A stretch of DNA of 12,324 nucleotides from Anaerolineales bacterium UBA2232. GTDB lineage: Bacteria > Chloroflexota > Anaerolineae > UBA2200. The position numbers were made by a program, and so were the translations under genes. Every line of letters starts with the position of its first letter. The first letter of the stretch is position 1. The stretch spans positions 1-12,324 of the forward strand of contig DDYO01000039.1 of the NCBI GenBank assembly GCA_002348045.1, written 5' to 3'. The notes below the pieces were generated by a model. The model saw only the letters and a list, made by a program, of their open reading frames with translations, was not told the origin of the DNA and did no database searches. Below are positions 6,403-11,848 of the stretch, one piece after another.

Positions 6403-6943
6403 ATTCTCTCCTTAGGTACTTCTGCATGTATTGAAACGCCGGGCTGCAGGAATTGCAGCCTTCCCAGTTCAGAGCCTGCTCAGCGGCCAGACGATGTGCT
6501 GCTGCCTCAACAAGGCAGTCAAAGCGCCCCAGATTATAGTTTCTCTTGGCTACCGTTATCTGTGCGTGCCAGCTACCCCTTGCCCTATCCCAGGTAGCTC
6601 CTTTGACCCCAGACGTATTGTCTCTCGGATTCCCTGTGTTACGTGTATTACAGGTGTGGGACACTTCTCGGAGGTTCTCTATTCGATTGTGGAGTTTGAC
6701 CTGATCAATATGGTCTAATCCTGTCTCTGGAAAGTACCCGTAATGGTACAGCCAGACGATGCGGTGAAGCCGATAATACCGGCCGTCCACACCCACCTGT
6801 AGATACCCGTGACTGTCCAGAGTCCCGGCGACAGCCCCCACCCTCACCCCATTGCCCCTTGAAACCCTCCAAATCAGCTGCCCGTCTTCCCGGTACTCAA
6901 ACAGCTCCCTTACTCTTTCCTGCGTCAGCTTTGGCTTTTCCAC
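6377..6943 (-). CDS. HNH/AP2 homing-type endonuclease (cassette 1), 188 aa
   Basis: Site-specific endonuclease of the HNH class with an AP2 DNA-binding domain, typical of phage homing endonucleases. After the helical start (EKPKLTQERVRELFEY) come YRLHRIVWLYHYGYFP (57-72) and the HNH core GLDHIDQVKLHNRIENLREV (75-94), with H60, H78, N86 and N90 in place. The AP2 domain covers about 107-160: NTSGVKGATWDRARGSW, an NLGRF strand and an AAAHRLAAEQALNW helix. GTG at 6943 has GGAG eight bases upstream and is preferred to an upstream GTG at 6970. The gene overlaps the zinc ribbon by 47 bases and the ligase start by 26 bases, so its last 17 residues or so read through the ligase ribosome binding site. 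An intact active site suggests it is functional. Confidence 0.9.
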   Translation of the reverse strand: MEKPKLTQERVRELFEYREDGQLIWRVSRGNGVRVGAVAGTLDSHGYLQVGVDGRYYRLHRIVWLYHYGYFPETGLDHIDQVKLHNRIENLREVSHTCNTRNTGNPRDNTSGVKGATWDRARGSWHAQITVAKRNYNLGRFDCLVEAAAHRLAAEQALNWEGCNSCSPAFQYMQKYLRREYDAAAPIP

Positions 6944-7049
6944 GTGGCGTTCTCCACAGCTTGCTGCCACACCCTGGGCATCTAAGAGGCGATTTAGCCG
7001 CTCTAGGGAACCATTCGTGACCGCAGCGCAAACATTTATATGTGTCCAT
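6897..7049 (-). CDS. Small zinc-ribbon protein ZnR-1 (cassette 1), 50 aa
   Basis: Starts MDTYKCLRCGHEWFPR and continues PLRCPGCGSKLWRTPRG: cysteine pairs C6/C9 and C24/C27 form a zinc ribbon. It is a close paralogue of the 1729-1887 gene (26 of the first 37 residues identical), and short identical DNA blocks such as TGCCCAGGGTGT persist. ATG at 7049 has GGAGGAAGAACG directly upstream, and a promoter-like site lies just beyond. The end overlaps the HNH/AP2 gene by 47 bases. The tail (KAKADAGKSKGAV) is basic. The likely role is nucleic-acid or protein binding; a partnership with the endonuclease is inferred from repeated linkage only. Confidence 0.87.
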   Translation of the reverse strand: MDTYKCLRCGHEWFPRAAKSPLRCPGCGSKLWRTPRGKAKADAGKSKGAV

Positions 7050-7065
7050 TCGTTCTTCCTCCGGG

Positions 7066-7098
7066 ATTATACTACACTATCATGATGTAAAGGGTCAA
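7066..7098 (-). promoter_or_regulatory. Candidate promoter for cassette 1 and downstream ligase operon
   Basis: TTGACC (7098-7093) lies 18 bases before TAGTAT (7074-7069), which overlaps a perfect TATAAT (7071-7066). TATAAT itself sits 21 bases from TTGACC and 14 from a TTTACA, both off-optimum, so which boxes pair is uncertain. It occupies the only sizeable gap in this part of the window, just upstream of the zinc-ribbon start at 7049. Not tested. Confidence 0.45.
7073..7089. repeat. Imperfect 17-base dyad in cassette 1 promoter spacer
   Basis: The plus strand reads TACACTATCATGATGTA: the TACA/TGTA ends and the centre are symmetric, 12 of 16 paired positions matching. It lies between the -35 and -10 candidates, the same place as the dyad in the cassette 2 promoter, although the sequences differ. 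A repressor operator is plausible; chance is possible. Confidence 0.3.
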
Positions 7099-7104
7099 GA
7101 GTTT

Positions 7105-7299
7105 TCACTCTCCTCCAAAGCGGCCTTCCACCGCCTCCGGGTCTGCGGCCGCCTGGGCCAGCAACCTCCGCTTTCGCGTTTTCATTTTCATCTTGGTGAT
7201 CCACTTGGCGATAGGGCCAAAGGAGAGACACCCACACCCAGAACGCCGAGACCAGAAATCGAAGCCTCCGGCCTTAGAGGCCCTGCGCGACCTACTCAC
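7105..7299 (-). CDS. Basic phage-type hypothetical protein, 64 aa
   Basis: Very basic, with FDFWSRRSGCGCLSFG (13-28) followed by PIAKWITKMKMKTRKRRLL (29-47). The 'DFWSRR-G ... PIAKWITK-K...R' pattern resembles a small phage protein family of unknown function; the basic helix suggests nucleic-acid contact, but this is inference. The start is GTG at 7299 with AAGGAGG six bases upstream, inside the end of the 142-aa gene (8-base overlap), which argues strongly that it is a true gene. It is the last gene before the promoter-containing gap at 7050-7104. Confidence 0.75.
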   Translation of the reverse strand: MSRSRRASKAGGFDFWSRRSGCGCLSFGPIAKWITKMKMKTRKRRLLAQAAADPEAVEGRFGGE

Positions 7300-7720
7300 C
7301 AGCCGCCTCCTTGCGTAGCACAGCCAGGGCGCCTTGATCAGTCACAAGGTCGAGGAGGTTTTGCGCGAACGCCTTGCGGTCTATGCAGAGAAATCTTGCT
7401 GCCTCCAGCAGAGGAAACAGCCTCTCAGCCCGCGCCACAGCCCCCGGCCGCCCCAGAGCTGTCTGCAGCAGCTGCCCGGCATCGTAATACACCGGCTCGA
7501 CCGGCAGGTCCGCAAAGAGATAGGCCTCAGACTCAACCCCCTCAACGTGAACGACCCGGAGACCACTCATCGTTTCCCAGTCCACCTCCAGTTCCTCGTC
7601 GCCTTCCTGCGCCCGGACGATTTCCAGGACCTCTTCCTTGGTCGGCTCGTGGTCCAGATCAACCGAAATTGTCCCGTAAGCGGAAACGTCCTTGCCTATT
7701 CTGATTTCATACTGTGTCAT
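7292..7720 (-). CDS. Acidic hypothetical protein, 142 aa
   Basis: Not recognised. The N-terminal half (MTQYEIRIGKDVSAYGTISV, then EPTKEEVLEIVRAQEGDEE) looks like a small beta sheet with helices and is strongly acidic. The C-terminal half is helical, with VYYDAGQLLQTALGR (77-91), AVARAERLFPLLEAARFL (94-111) and DRKAFAQNLLDLVTDQGA (113-130). ATG at 7720 has GGAGG eight bases upstream and starts just after the stop of the 71-aa gene. The two halves might be separate domains. No catalytic motif is visible. Confidence 0.82.
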   Translation of the reverse strand: MTQYEIRIGKDVSAYGTISVDLDHEPTKEEVLEIVRAQEGDEELEVDWETMSGLRVVHVEGVESEAYLFADLPVEPVYYDAGQLLQTALGRPGAVARAERLFPLLEAARFLCIDRKAFAQNLLDLVTDQGALAVLRKEAAGE

Positions 7721-7722
7721 TG

Positions 7723-7938
7723 TCAGATCCTCCTCAAACCCGCTGCCGCGGCCAACTTGTTCATCGCGTGATGAAAAGCCGTTGTCCAGCAGCAGAATTG
7801 ATAAAAATTGCCATCCGCTCCGCGCTTCTGGATATAAGCGACACCGGAGGCAGCCACGGCCTGGTCCGCAATATCCGCCGCCTGGGGGATCAGGGCATCA
7901 ATTGCATTCACGTAAGACTTGTTGGGGATTGCCACCAT
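7723..7938 (-). CDS. Conserved phage-type hypothetical protein, 71 aa
   Basis: Begins MVAIPNKSYVNAIDALIPQA, then a helix, a short hairpin (AYIQKRGADGNFYQF, 34-48) and an end WTTAFHHAMNKLAAAAGLRR. The 'W-AFH--M--L----GLR' ending is a pattern I have met in small phage proteins of unknown function. ATG at 7938 follows AGGAGAGAGTGA, a good ribosome binding site, ten bases after the preceding stop. No function can be assigned. Confidence 0.8.
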   Translation of the reverse strand: MVAIPNKSYVNAIDALIPQAADIADQAVAASGVAYIQKRGADGNFYQFCCWTTAFHHAMNKLAAAAGLRRI

Positions 7939-7948
7939 TCACTCTCTC

Positions 7949-8302
7949 CTATTTAAAAATTACATCTTCGCCTTCCGCAGCCGCTTGACGCAACCCAGCA
8001 ATGAACTGCTCAGTGGCTTCTTGGTGCCAGGGTTCAGCAGTAAGCTCGGGTAGTAGCGCTTCCAGACGATCTGCGAGCGGTCCACAGTCCTCAGCATCAA
8101 TCTGCCCCTCACAATCAGAGTGGTCCAGCAGTGCAATCAGCGGATCGTCCTCTGTCCAAGGCAGCCCGGCAACACCTGCGTCTGCAAACCCAACCCGTTC
8201 ATCAAGATTTCCCAGCCCGGCAGCAAAACAAACAGCCTTCCGCCAGCCGTGAAAACTGCAGTAACTCCCGTGCCAGCAATCGTGTGTCGTATCAAGCCCC
8301 AT
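7949..8302 (-). CDS. Conserved phage hypothetical protein of the 'MGLDTTHDxWHG' type, 117 aa
   Basis: The start MGLDTTHDCWHGSYCSFHGW, then WRKAVCFAAG, the DHSDCEGQIDAEDCGPLADR segment (about 60-79) and the end TEQFIAGLRQAAAEGEDVIF are the landmarks of a family common in phages and prophages of proteobacteria and known to me only as hypothetical. The conserved His, Asp and Cys residues could bind metal, but no role has been shown to my knowledge. ATG at 8302 has AGGAGAAAGAAG directly upstream and overlaps the end of the lytic transglycosylase gene by 11 bases. Confidence 0.85.
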   Translation of the reverse strand: MGLDTTHDCWHGSYCSFHGWRKAVCFAAGLGNLDERVGFADAGVAGLPWTEDDPLIALLDHSDCEGQIDAEDCGPLADRLEALLPELTAEPWHQEATEQFIAGLRQAAAEGEDVIFK

Positions 8303-8927
8303 CTTCTTTCTCCTCCTTGCTCTGTTTATAAAGGATGTATCGCCCCATGCAGATCAGGACGCCTTCTGCGTAGCCCCCTGCACCGCCGGAGTAAAGCTCC
8401 AGCGCTCGGTTCAAGTCGCCCTTCGCCGCCGTCAGCTTTTCCCGCAAGATGCCGGTGCCGGTGTTCAGGTTGTATTCGAGGCTGTGGGCCTTGCTCTTGT
8501 CGATTGGTTTGTTCCCGGACAGCACCTGCATCAGGCCCTGAGCACCGACGCTGGACACCGCGAACGGGTTGAACAGCGACTCCTTCTCGACGATTGCGAT
8601 TACCAGCTCCGGCGGGACATTGTTCTCCTTCGCGGTCTTGTAGATCAGGGCCGCCATCAGATCCGCCAGTTCCGAGGGAACCTTGGAGCTACGCATCTGG
8701 ATGAAGGCAGACAGCCGCACAGGGTCATTGTCGAACCGTTCCCGCACCTGACGGTTGTAAAGGGCTGAGGTTTGCCAGCCTGCAGCCGCCGCCCCCACGA
8801 TCGACGCCACGAGCAAGCCGGAGATAAAGAGCTTGCGCGCCAGAACTCTCAATTTCATGTGCCAGGCGCTTTCCGGAAGCTGCGCTTCCAATAGCGCTTC
8901 CACGCTGTTGTCCAAGTTTCTTGACAT
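8292..8927 (-). CDS. Membrane-anchored lytic transglycosylase (SLT family), 211 aa
   Basis: Cleaves peptidoglycan glycan strands without water. Residues 1-32 form a cytosolic tail, 33-51 (LFISGLLVASIVGAAAAGW) a single membrane helix, and the rest should be periplasmic. The catalytic domain carries PPELVIAIVEKESLFNPFAV (105-124), with E116 in the KES motif as the likely acid/base, then GAQGLMQV (128-135), YNLNTGTGIL (152-161) and LNRALELYSGG-GGYAEGVL (172-191), the usual SLT signature order. ATG at 8927 has GGAGG four bases upstream; the longer frame to 9152 runs across the GDVVQW gene and is rejected. It follows a two-helix membrane protein gene, which suggests a lysis or DNA-entry unit, though virion location cannot be excluded. 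The C-terminus is charged (KEEKEDGA). Confidence 0.9.
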   Translation of the reverse strand: MSRNLDNSVEALLEAQLPESAWHMKLRVLARKLFISGLLVASIVGAAAAGWQTSALYNRQVRERFDNDPVRLSAFIQMRSSKVPSELADLMAALIYKTAKENNVPPELVIAIVEKESLFNPFAVSSVGAQGLMQVLSGNKPIDKSKAHSLEYNLNTGTGILREKLTAAKGDLNRALELYSGGAGGYAEGVLICMGRYILYKQSKEEKEDGA

Positions 8928-8976
8928 CAAACCTCCTCTGCGGACCTTTGCGCTGTCGGCAAGCCCCGCCTTTGGG

Positions 8977-9262
8977 TTAATCCCCAGTATAGGGCTCAAA
9001 CCGGCGAGAGTCGAAGTAGAGGCAGAGGAAGCTGCCTTCTTCCAGGACGCCGAGAACGATGTCCAAAGGCTCCCGGAAATAAGCACTGCCTGTGCCCTCT
9101 TCGCTGTCGAAGATCGGCTCAAGCAGCACCTCAACCACCACGAACGCCCCATTGGTTTTCTTGTTTCGCATCCCAGGCTTCCACTGCACCACGTCGCCGA
9201 CAGCGAAGGTGTGCTTCTGCTGAAAAACCCCCCAGGTTCTTCAAGAGTGTTGCTTTGTCCAT
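8977..9262 (-). pseudogene. Phage 'GDVVQWKPG' protein interrupted by a frameshift at G6T5
   Basis: A frame starting ATG at 9262 (AAGGAG seven bases upstream) reads MDKATLLKNLGGF and then meets a run of six G and five T (9233-9223 on the minus strand). Skipping one base there joins it to a frame reading QQKHTFAVGDVVQWKPGMRN, ending FDSRRFEPYTGD at 8977. The repaired protein would be 94 aa. The second frame has a stop before the run and no start codon until a GTG beyond FAVGD, so the natural product needs a +1 or -2 shift or one base less. The repaired sequence resembles small phage proteins with a GD-V-WKPG opening and PYFREPLD-type middle. Either a real frameshift mutation, programmed slippage, or a sequencing/assembly indel. 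Confidence 0.65.
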
Positions 9263-9535
9263 TGATTTACTCCTTGGTTTAGGTACGTAAAGAGTCGCCG
9301 GGGCTCCCTTGGCGACAGGTTTCTTCTTGAACATCTGTTCGATCATGGCCAGACCCCCGACAAGGATGACGCCCGCTGAGATAATGAAACCGACCAGAAG
9401 TACGGCCCCCCAGAACGGTTGCACAGCCCTGTCACCAATCAGCGGGCCAATTTTTACTGCAAGCACCCAGACTGCCCCGATCAAGCTGCCCGAAATCCAG
9501 CCAATTTGTGCTGCCCACTTCAAAAAATCCCTCAC
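9131..9535 (-). CDS. Two-helix membrane protein, holin-like size (C-terminus uncertain)
   Basis: Starts GTG at 9535 with AAGGAGGTGTAAC upstream. Two hydrophobic segments, about 11-34 (IGWISGSLIGAVWVLAVKIG...) and 42-64 (WGAVLLVGFIISAGVILVGG...), are followed by a basic tail, FKKKPVAKGAP (69-79). This is the topology of many phage holins and of other small phage inner-membrane proteins, and the lytic transglycosylase lies downstream. The frame continues without a stop through the start of the GDVVQW gene (M92) and ends out of frame at 9131, so residues after about 103 are probably meaningless. With the one-base repair in the G6T5 run the frame would fuse both into a 185-aa protein. Alternatively a second indel hides its own stop. 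Membrane nature is sure; a holin role is only a guess. Confidence 0.7.
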   Translation of the reverse strand: MRDFLKWAAQIGWISGSLIGAVWVLAVKIGPLIGDRAVQPFWGAVLLVGFIISAGVILVGGLAMIEQMFKKKPVAKGAPATLYVPKPRSKSMDKATLLKNLGGFSAEAHLRCRRRGAVEAWDAKQENQWGVRGG

Positions 9536-9547
9536 GTTACACCTCCT

Positions 9548-9769
9548 TCAAATTCTGTGGAGGCGATAAACGCCTCCATGTTTGATAATGCTCGGCCAGG
9601 CTACGTTCGAGCCCTTGCCGATCTGCCGGACCCGCCGGCGGAGATCCTCGCACTCGGGGCAGCCCGGGCACGACCTTGACTTCAGCAACCGAAAGTGCGC
9701 CGTCATCAAGATGCCTCGTGACGACTGCCGCTGGCTGACATCGACCCTGAATCTTATTCCTTCGCACAC
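9548..9769 (-). CDS. Small Cys-rich hypothetical protein, 73 aa
   Basis: Contains SCPGCPECEDLRRRVRQIGK (33-52), a CPGCxxC cluster followed by a basic helix, and ends HGGVYRLHRI. Short proteins with CPGC-x-x-C plus a helix are frequent in phages and may bind zinc. The start is GTG at 9769 with GGAGG six bases upstream, inside the end of the preceding gene (16-base overlap). A second open frame covers the same bases but lacks the Cys cluster and a ribosome binding site. An internal ATG (residue 22) is a possible shorter start. Function unknown. Confidence 0.68.
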   Translation of the reverse strand: MCEGIRFRVDVSQRQSSRGILMTAHFRLLKSRSCPGCPECEDLRRRVRQIGKGSNVAWPSIIKHGGVYRLHRI

Positions 9770-10086
9770 GGCTTGCCTCCGTAAAGCGTTTTATACAGCT
9801 CCTTGAACAGCTTCACCAACTCCTTCTGGTATTCTAACCTTGCCAAGGCCTTTTCCTGGCCAATGCTGAGCAGGTACTTTTTCAGCCGCCTCCGCCGGAG
9901 CCGTTTGACTTCGCACCACTTGCACCACGGGTAGCGGGCCTTAGACTTGTCTGGGAGCACCTCAGCCAAGGCGAGATCGCGCCACGGCACTCGCTTTTTA
10001 CACCTCGCGCAGACGAAAATCGCCTTATGCTTGTGTTTCATCACCCAAGTTCGGGGGATGTTCGGTTTGGGGGGCGGCCAAGTCAT
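9754..10086 (-). CDS. Basic double-CxxC (zinc-ribbon-like) protein, 110 aa
   Basis: Two cysteine pairs, C26/C29 (FVCARCKKRVPW) and C55/C58 (YPWCKWCEV), spaced like a zinc ribbon with a long insert, are followed by a run of Arg/Lys (KRLRRRRLKKY, 61-71) and an amphipathic helix (ALARLEYQKELVKLFKELYK, 80-99). The charge suggests nucleic-acid binding. The start at 10086 overlaps the stop of the 44-aa gene (ATGA) but has only a weak ribosome site, so it may depend on coupling; ATG at residue 16 is an alternative start. No family recognised. Confidence 0.78.
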   Translation of the reverse strand: MTWPPPKPNIPRTWVMKHKHKAIFVCARCKKRVPWRDLALAEVLPDKSKARYPWCKWCEVKRLRRRRLKKYLLSIGQEKALARLEYQKELVKLFKELYKTLYGGKPCAKE

Positions 10087-10217
10087 CGTCCGACCATCCG
10101 AGCCAGCGCCCGCAGCTCGGCCTTGCTCAGCTCCCGGTGAGAGAAAACGACAAGCCCCTCGGCTCTGAGGATATACTTGAAATCGAAGGGCGGGGACTCT
10201 TTATATTTCAGGGCCAC
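10083..10217 (-). CDS. Small 44-aa protein with GTG start
   Basis: GTG at 10217 has GGAGG six bases upstream; the frame reads MALKYKESPPFDFKYILRAE, then GLVVFSHRELSKAEL and a basic end RMVGR. Its TGA overlaps the next ATG (ATGA), matching the coupling used throughout, and it exactly fills the gap between the 193-aa and 110-aa genes. This ribosome site and fit make it more likely than not to be a gene. Not recognised; possibly a short beta hairpin plus helix. Confidence 0.65.
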   Translation of the reverse strand: MALKYKESPPFDFKYILRAEGLVVFSHRELSKAELRALARMVGR

Positions 10218-10231
10218 TGGGGTCCTCCAAC

Positions 10232-10813
10232 TTAGATTTTCAGCAGATCAGCAACGTCGTCTGCCTGCGGGATGTCCGAGCACTGATAGACCTCCGGCAG
10301 CCAGTCCGCCGACTCGGGCAGGAGGCTGGTCAGCTGGGCCGTTGTCCGGACGCTTTCGAGCAGATGACGGAGACGATTTCTGAACTCGCCTTTGCGGCTG
10401 CTCAGCGCCCCGTTCTGCTCCTTGAGCTTAAGCAAGGAGCTCAGGGTCTTCTTGGTCAGCAGCTCGTAGATCTCCTCGGGCAGCCGCTGATGGTAGCGGC
10501 CGGTAAAGGGCAGCCGCTTCGTAACACCCTCTGCGAAACTGAGGTGAAAGTCGCCGATCCCGTACTTCTCCTTGGCAGCATTGGTTTGGGTATCCACGCC
10601 TATCCCCTTCGACCCAACCTGCACCATCCAATCGGGCAGCATCTCCAGCGCCTTCTGAAGATCGGGGGAGAAAACGTCATTGTAGACCGCAAGCGCCGTG
10701 GCGTTTTCCAACTTCAACAGCTGGGCGTCCTCCTTGGCAAACTTCCAGTCCAAGGCCCTGTTCATAATAGAGAACTGCATCTGCTTCGTGATCTGTTTGC
10801 TCTTCGTTGCCAT
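10232..10813 (-). CDS. Phage protein resembling Nmad5 (nucleotide-modification-associated) family, 193 aa
   Basis: Helical, with SKQITKQMQFSIMNRALDWK near the start, then KLENATALAVYNDVFS (35-50), ALEMLPDWMV (56-65), HLSFAEGVTKRLPFTGRY (90-107) and a long helix-rich end (LTKKTLSSLLKLKEQNGAL, then RLRHLLESVRTT). The 'ALD-KF--E----...A-AVYNDVF---...ALEMLP-W' arrangement matches my memory of small phage proteins annotated Nmad5. This is a recollection, not a search, and Nmad5's role is itself only predicted. ATG at 10813 is chosen because GAGGAG lies eight bases upstream; the ATG at 10819 is only two bases from it, although it would give an ATGA overlap with the preceding stop. Certainly a gene; family call uncertain. 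Confidence 0.8.
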   Translation of the reverse strand: MATKSKQITKQMQFSIMNRALDWKFAKEDAQLLKLENATALAVYNDVFSPDLQKALEMLPDWMVQVGSKGIGVDTQTNAAKEKYGIGDFHLSFAEGVTKRLPFTGRYHQRLPEEIYELLTKKTLSSLLKLKEQNGALSSRKGEFRNRLRHLLESVRTTAQLTSLLPESADWLPEVYQCSDIPQADDVADLLKI

Positions 10814-10815
10814 TG

Positions 10816-11379
10816 TCATTTCTCCTCAGAATGAAGGAATTCGTAAACCCGCCGGAAGTTTTTGCTGTCCAGCGACAAGATAAGGCCCAGGGGGTCCTCA
10901 GTGAACTTCTCGAACTTGCCCCGCATGTAGTCCTCGATGTGCAGGAGGTCGGGGCAGGGCTTGCCATAGACGACCTTGGCAAACTCCCGGTAGGGGAGGT
11001 TGGCCAGCGCCATCAGCCGCTCATGGAAAGCGTCAGCTTCCTCGTCAGGGTCCAGCGGCGGCAGGGAGTCGTGCAGCTGCATCGCAGTGCTGTAGACATG
11101 GCCTTTGGTATTGTGGGTAAGCCAGTCAAAGAGCTCAACAAGGCGTGCTGTTTCCGCATCGTCCCTGACGTGAGAGGGGCTACCGGCGTACACCGCCCAA
11201 TGCTCTGCCCCCTCTATCCAGTCGGGGCCGTTGACGCCATCGGCCGCCTCAAGCGGACCCTCTCCCTTAACCGTAGCCCGGAGCTGCTCCTCGAAATCCG
11301 CAGCCTCTCCGTCAGAGCTGAGTACATAGTCAGCCAATTCCGCGGCCAGTTTCAATTGCTGTTTCGTTGTCATTATCAT
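10816..11379 (-). CDS. Acidic hypothetical protein, 187 aa
   Basis: Not recognised. Acidic, with an N-terminal helix (KQQLKLAAELADYVLSSDGE), a middle DWIEGAEHWAVYAGSP segment (about 53-68), a helix ETARLVELFDWLTHNTKGHV (76-95) and a C-terminal half of helices including HERLMALANLPYREFAKVVY and DPLGLILSLDSKNFRRVYEF. The gene may start at ATG 11379 (GGGAG eight bases upstream) or at GTG 11382, which would overlap the preceding stop (GTGA). It ends just upstream of the Nmad5-like gene, so coupling is likely. No catalytic motif stands out. Confidence 0.82.
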   Translation of the reverse strand: MIMTTKQQLKLAAELADYVLSSDGEAADFEEQLRATVKGEGPLEAADGVNGPDWIEGAEHWAVYAGSPSHVRDDAETARLVELFDWLTHNTKGHVYSTAMQLHDSLPPLDPDEEADAFHERLMALANLPYREFAKVVYGKPCPDLLHIEDYMRGKFEKFTEDPLGLILSLDSKNFRRVYEFLHSEEK

Positions 11380-11564
11380 CACTCGTACTCCCTAATATTC
11401 GTTTTGCAGACCGGGCAGGGGACAACAGCGATAAAGTCTCCCTCGCGCCCGCTCCACTCTGAGGCTTCGTCGATAACACTCCCATCGTCATCGTAGGTGT
11501 CCGGGAATATCAACTTGTCCTTATCGAGGACGACCCCGCATCCGCCGCAACTTGTCAAATTCAT
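11379..11564 (-). CDS. Small acidic zinc-ribbon protein, 61 aa
   Basis: Cysteine pairs C6/C9 (TSCGGCGVVL) and C50/C53 (VPCPVCKTNIREYE) bracket an acidic middle (FPDTYDDDGSVIDEASEW). This is a zinc ribbon with a long loop, a common small phage protein type with no defined role; a protein-protein adapter is more likely than a DNA binder given the charge. The start at 11564 overlaps the preceding stop (ATGA), so translation is coupled. Confidence 0.8.
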   Translation of the reverse strand: MNLTSCGGCGVVLDKDKLIFPDTYDDDGSVIDEASEWSGREGDFIAVVPCPVCKTNIREYE

Positions 11565-11848
11565 ACCTGTGTCTCCTTCCCGTCTTTCCAGGTCACATCG
11601 GTATCGTAGTCCTTGAACACGCCGCCGTCATCGGGCACACAATCGTTGATAATAAAGCCGCAGGTCCAGCCGAGGTCGCCGTCAGGCTCCCCAACGTGGC
11701 CCGGACTGCCTCCAAAGTGATCGCAGATCAGCACAGCAAGGTCTTCGAGGAAGTGCGTGTAGGCGTGAGCGTCACTGATCGTATCCGCGCCGTGCGTTGC
11801 GTCGTAAATTATCTGCCCCATCTCTTCGGCCGTTAGAATCTTTGCCAT
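11561..11848 (-). CDS. Acidic hypothetical protein, 95 aa
   Basis: Reads MAKILTAEEMGQIIYDATHG, then DAHAYTHFLEDLAVLICDHF (26-45), a GGSPGHVG loop and DLGWTCGFIINDCVPDDGGV (58-77), ending DYDTDVTWKDGKETQV. The two parts suggest a helical N-terminus and a beta C-terminus. ATG at 11848 has AAGGAG seven bases upstream. It overlaps the Cys-rich frame before it by 77 bases and ends in an ATGA overlap with the zinc-ribbon gene. No function recognised. Confidence 0.82.
   Translation of the reverse strand: MAKILTAEEMGQIIYDATHGADTISDAHAYTHFLEDLAVLICDHFGGSPGHVGEPDGDLGWTCGFIINDCVPDDGGVFKDYDTDVTWKDGKETQV

Noticed and set aside
7042..7704. 220-aa open frame on the plus strand
   Set aside because: Proline/arginine-rich and opposite two minus-strand genes with good ribosome sites; typical shadow of high G+C coding sequence.
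8928..9152. N-terminal extension of the lytic transglycosylase
   Set aside because: It reads Ser/Ala-rich sequence antiphase to the GDVVQW gene; GGAGG in front of ATG 8927 marks the true start.
9537..9767. 76-aa minus-strand frame covering the same bases as the 73-aa Cys-rich gene
   Set aside because: The GTG of the 73-aa frame has GGAGG at six bases and the frame carries a CPGC-x-x-C motif; this one has neither.
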